Shown here one piece after another: positions 13,213-15,381 of a DNA stretch of 15,381 bases. Below the pieces are notes generated by a model. It ran no database searches. It was not told the origin of the DNA and worked only from the letters and a program-made list of their open reading frames with translations. The DNA lies in contig JAMCSD010000005.1 in assembly GCA_023380755.1 (NCBI GenBank), positions 1-15,381 of the forward strand. Direction: 5' to 3'. Source of the stretch: Patescibacteria group bacterium (GTDB lineage Bacteria > Patescibacteria > Microgenomatia > UBA12405). How positions within the stretch are numbered: position 1 is the stretch's first letter; every line of letters starts with the position of its first letter. The position numbers were made by a program, and so were the translations under genes.

Positions 13213-14064
13213 TTAATAATCTCTTGATGACAAGATAATCCGTTTCATCTGTTCCACTTCACCTCTTTTTAGTCGGTAAAGTTCGTTTCTGGTTACTAAG
13301 TAAATTAGAAGGGGACTCTTGCTATAGAACTCTTCTAAAAAGGATGGCAGTAATTTTCTTAGGTAAGTAATAATCACATGATTAGGACAAATAAAGTAGA
13401 TTTGGAGTGATAAACTTCGTTCATCTTCCCACTCTTCTTCATCAAAAGCTTCAAAAATATGTTTGACGAGATACCGTAAAAGAAAGCGGGGAACATATGC
13501 ATCAATAATATAAATCAAGCCCCTAGTAATACCCTTTTTACTTCTCTTTCTGATATAAGCATCCGGCTTCATCGTAGTTAATAAAACAAAAGGTGGAAAA
13601 CAAGCCGGAGTAAAAAACTCCGTAGCATTATTTGAAGCTTCTCTGAATTTACCAGTTTTCAACACTTCAACTAAGTAATCAACAACAAATATGCTGTTAC
13701 TTTTCATAAACGCCAGATAACAATCAACAACCAATTGGCACTTAACCTTAAATGAGGTGGAGGCTTTCTTGTCTCTAGCTAGTCTTTTGACATAGGCTGT
13801 ATTGCTATAATCGTAGACTTCTTTTAGATAAGCTCTGCCCTTTGCAGTTAAATAGCAAACCGCTGGTTTATTCAAATAGCCAAAACGTGGTTTATATTCC
13901 CGAACTAAATATCCTTTTAGCTCTAAATCTTTAATCCAACTATTTATTCGTCGATGATCTTTATGTTTAAATAATTCCTGTAACTGTTTACTATTCACAA
14001 ATCGGAATATTAGTAATAGCAAGAGAATAGTGTGTTCTTGTTTCGTTATTTCTTTTTTGGCCAT
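13213..14064 (-). CDS. Replication-relaxation (Replic_Relax) family protein
   Basis: 283 residues. An N-terminal winged helix (about 10-80: RFVNSKQLQELF, DHRRINSWIKDLELKGYLVR, YLTAKGRAYL) is followed by an alpha/beta domain with MKPDAYIRKR (P167-D168) and LIYIIDAYVPRFL (D188). That layout is the PD-(D/E)XK-like core of the Replic_Relax family found on plasmids, integrative elements and phages. The usual second-strand motif is E-x-D, and here only D188 is clear, so nuclease activity is uncertain. The role is probably in replication or maintenance of a mobile element. TATAAG (minus, 14072-14077) lies 7 nt before ATG, giving a near-leaderless mRNA. A shorter or diverged member is possible. Confidence 0.72.
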   Translation of the reverse strand: MAKKEITKQEHTILLLLLIFRFVNSKQLQELFKHKDHRRINSWIKDLELKGYLVREYKPRFGYLNKPAVCYLTAKGRAYLKEVYDYSNTAYVKRLARDKKASTSFKVKCQLVVDCYLAFMKSNSIFVVDYLVEVLKTGKFREASNNATEFFTPACFPPFVLLTTMKPDAYIRKRSKKGITRGLIYIIDAYVPRFLLRYLVKHIFEAFDEEEWEDERSLSLQIYFICPNHVIITYLRKLLPSFLEEFYSKSPLLIYLVTRNELYRLKRGEVEQMKRIILSSRDY

Positions 14065-14247
14065 AGTTTTTCTTATATCTTTTTTGTTTGTCTGACTACT
14101 TTTTATCTTTAACTTATATTTAATATTTATAAAATAATCTGTTATCGCTTTTTAAGTTCGCTCTTAATCTGTCTAGGTACCCACCTACATATCTATATAG
14201 GATAAGGTAACAGCAATTTTACATCCGTAAAGCTAATTTGGCTATAT

Positions 14248-14273
14248 TTTTGTCCCAGCCGTAGGGGACAAAA
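14248..14273. repeat. 9-bp inverted repeat with 8-nt loop
   Basis: TTTTGTCCC (14248-14256) and GGGACAAAA (14265-14273) are perfect complements. A-rich and T-rich flanks on both sides would let it work as a bidirectional terminator or as a protein site; no gene ends nearby on either strand. Confidence 0.6.
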
Positions 14274-14302
14274 TTACTTCTTTTTGGGTACAATTTTTCC
14301 TC

Positions 14303-14348
14303 TTGCAATTGTAACTATATTTATATATACTGTAAATATATTTACAGT
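14303..14348 (+). promoter_or_regulatory. Promoter and 20-bp palindromic operator of the recombinase operon
   Basis: TTGCAA (14303-14308), a 17-bp spacer and TATACT (14326-14331) form the promoter. A perfect 20-bp palindrome ACTGTAAATATATTTACAGT (14329-14348) covers the end of the -10 and the start point (near 14338), which is a typical repressor position. It resembles a LexA box in its CTG...CAG ends, but the spacing is 12 rather than 10, so I do not call it one. Confidence 0.7.
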
Positions 14349-14362
14349 GACAGAAAACAGAT

Positions 14363-14644
14363 ATGGACAATAAAGAATTGCTACCGATAGATAACTTCCA
14401 CGATAAACTGCAGTCAGATCAGCAGGGGATCTACGACCAAATCAATCATTTATTAAGTTCTCAAGACCAGCAAGAAAAGATCGTCAAGGAAACGAGAAAT
14501 ATCCTTGGAGTAACAGCCGACATACTAACAGACAGTGAAATTCTTGATCTCGCCAATGAAGTTCAATATGTTGTCGATAACTGGCTTGAAGAATTTGAGA
14601 AACAAATATTTGAGGGTAAAACGCTTACTGAGTTACTAGGTTAA
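14363..14644 (+). CDS. Small acidic protein upstream of the serine recombinase
   Basis: I do not recognise this 93-residue, strongly acidic, helical protein (for example DNWLEEFEKQIFEGKTLTEL at the C-terminus). It has no membrane segment or DNA-binding motif. It is the first gene after the operator-controlled promoter, and its stop is 6 nt before the recombinase ATG, so the two form an operon. By position it may be a regulator or directionality partner of the recombinase; this is only inference. Its leader is about 25 nt without a clear Shine-Dalgarno. Confidence 0.65.
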   Translation: MDNKELLPIDNFHDKLQSDQQGIYDQINHLLSSQDQQEKIVKETRNILGVTADILTDSEILDLANEVQYVVDNWLEEFEKQIFEGKTLTELLG

Positions 14645-14650
14645 CAACTT

Positions 14651-15381
14651 ATGGATACCGCTCCATTTACAAATACCAGTCAATTTTTTAAAAAGGCAGT
14701 AATCTATATACGGGTTTCGTCCGAAGAACAAGTCGAAAATTTTTCACTCAAAACTCAGGAGGAAATCTGCCGCCGGGATGCAAAATATAAAGGCTACGAA
14801 GTTATTGAGGTTTTTCGGGAAGAAGGAAAATCAGCTAAAACTATTATCGGTCGTCCCGAGCTACTAAAAATGCTCGACTTCTGTCGAAAGAATAAAAAAG
14901 AAATCAAGGCAGTATTTGTTTATCGGCTTGACCGCTTATCCCGCCAAACCTCTGATTATTTAGCCTTAAGAAAACGGTTCTTTGAAATGAATATTGCCCT
15001 CATTTCGGCATCCGAGCCAACCGGTAATTCACCCACCGAAAAGCTTTTAGAAACCGTCCTGGCCAGTTTTGCCCAGCACGACAATGATGTGAGAAGCGAA
15101 CGGACAAAAAACGGTATGCGGGCCAGGTTCCTAAGTGGGCTAGTTACCAACCATGTGCCCTCAGGCTACATTAACCAGGGTGGCTATGCCATTAAGGATC
15201 CTCAAACTTTTCCGCTCTACAAAAAAGCTTGGGATTTAATGGCTACCGGAACTAAAACCCTAGGCGAAATGATGACTCTCATGAAAGAATGGGGGTTACC
15301 AGTTGCTGGTAAGCAAACCATCCACCACCTGTTTCGGAATAAATTCTATATGGGCATTTTGATCGGATTGTTATTTCGGCC
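14651..15381 (+). CDS. Large serine recombinase (cut by window end)
   Basis: The frame is open from ATG 14651 to the right edge (243 residues, no stop). The resolvase-type catalytic domain shows AVIYIRVSSEEQ (catalytic S23), the helix region FREEGKSAKTIIGRPELLKM, the conserved VYRLDRLSRQTSDYL and LASFAQHDNDVRSERTKNGM (start of helix E). The Recombinase domain begins near residue 165 (VTNHVPSGYINQGGYAIKDP, then TLGEMMTLMKEWGLPVAGKQ, TIHHLFRNKFYMG). It probably integrates or excises a mobile element. Members usually run to 450-550 residues, so about half is missing here. It follows the small acidic gene in an operon controlled by a palindromic operator. Confidence 0.93.
   Translation, partial: MDTAPFTNTSQFFKKAVIYIRVSSEEQVENFSLKTQEEICRRDAKYKGYEVIEVFREEGKSAKTIIGRPELLKMLDFCRKNKKEIKAVFVYRLDRLSRQTSDYLALRKRFFEMNIALISASEPTGNSPTEKLLETVLASFAQHDNDVRSERTKNGMRARFLSGLVTNHVPSGYINQGGYAIKDPQTFPLYKKAWDLMATGTKTLGEMMTLMKEWGLPVAGKQTIHHLFRNKFYMGILIGLLFR

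Larger units (their letters stand above)
14065..14362. other. AT-rich divergent regulatory region
   Basis: No gene is seen in about 300 bp between the divergent Replic_Relax and recombinase operons. It contains a small dyad TAGGT...ACCTA (14174-14187), a 9-bp hairpin at 14248-14273 (TTTTGTCCC / GGGACAAAA, 8-nt loop), a promoter at 14303-14331 and a 20-bp palindrome at 14329-14348. An origin or attachment site of a mobile element could lie here, but nothing shows this directly. Confidence 0.6.

Noticed and set aside
14329..14348. LexA (SOS) box
   Set aside because: The ends are CTG and CAG, but the spacing is 12 instead of 10, so the palindrome is reported only as an operator of unknown protein.
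1..15381. Recoded UGA (as in Gracilibacteria/SR1)
   Set aside because: UGA serves as a stop for genes here (for example 5574-5576 and 8691-8693), and the long frames contain no in-frame UGA.
1..15381. CRISPR arrays, tRNA and rRNA genes
   Set aside because: I saw no regularly spaced repeats and no tRNA or rRNA signatures on either strand.

Overview
The window looks like a chromosome segment of a Patescibacteria (CPR) bacterium, probably of the Microgenomates type. The reasons are small compact genes, the standard genetic code (UGA is used as a stop), a secreted protein built from C-x5-C-x3-C-x8-C repeats, many start codons with a -10 box directly upstream and no Shine-Dalgarno, and a diversity-generating retroelement (DGR) aimed at a LamG/C-type-lectin surface protein. 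The lineage is inferred; no marker gene is present.

Left part (1-6800), ordinary chromosome. A TrpD-like phosphoribosyltransferase (minus strand, running off the left edge) sits behind a full T-box riboswitch with a perfect consensus promoter. Next come an unrecognised soluble protein, a PadR regulator coupled to a membrane protein, an ATP-grasp ligase, a minus-strand operon of three envelope proteins (small anchored protein, five-repeat Cys-rich secreted protein, polytopic membrane protein), a DUF1801 protein, a small helical protein and an XRE regulator.

Centre (6800-13000), the DGR. Template repeat TR (7408-7537, plus) is followed by a 144-bp structured spacer that ends in a terminator-like hairpin, then by the reverse transcriptase (7682-8728). 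A four-helix-bundle Avd-like gene converges on the RT and overlaps its 3' end. The target is an 801-residue secreted protein (minus, 12970-10565) whose last 43 codons form the variable repeat VR (10565-10694). TR and VR are both 130 bp and align without gaps. They differ at 13 positions, 11 of which are adenines in TR, nearly all in AAY codons: the signature of adenine-specific mutagenic retrohoming. A type IV toxin-antitoxin pair, AbiEi/AbiEii, with its own palindromic operator, lies between the DGR core and its target.

Right part (13000-15381), mobile-element-like. Beyond a 240-bp stretch of stacked inverted repeats lie a replication-relaxation (Replic_Relax) family protein, a roughly 300-bp regulatory region with a 20-bp perfect palindrome, a small acidic protein and the N-terminal two thirds or less of a large serine recombinase that runs off the right edge. 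The DGR and AbiE may be cargo of, or neighbours to, an integrated element.

Working together: the RT, helped by Avd, would copy the TR-containing RNA with errors at adenines, and the cDNA would replace VR, changing up to nine surface residues of the C-type-lectin domain displayed outside the cell.
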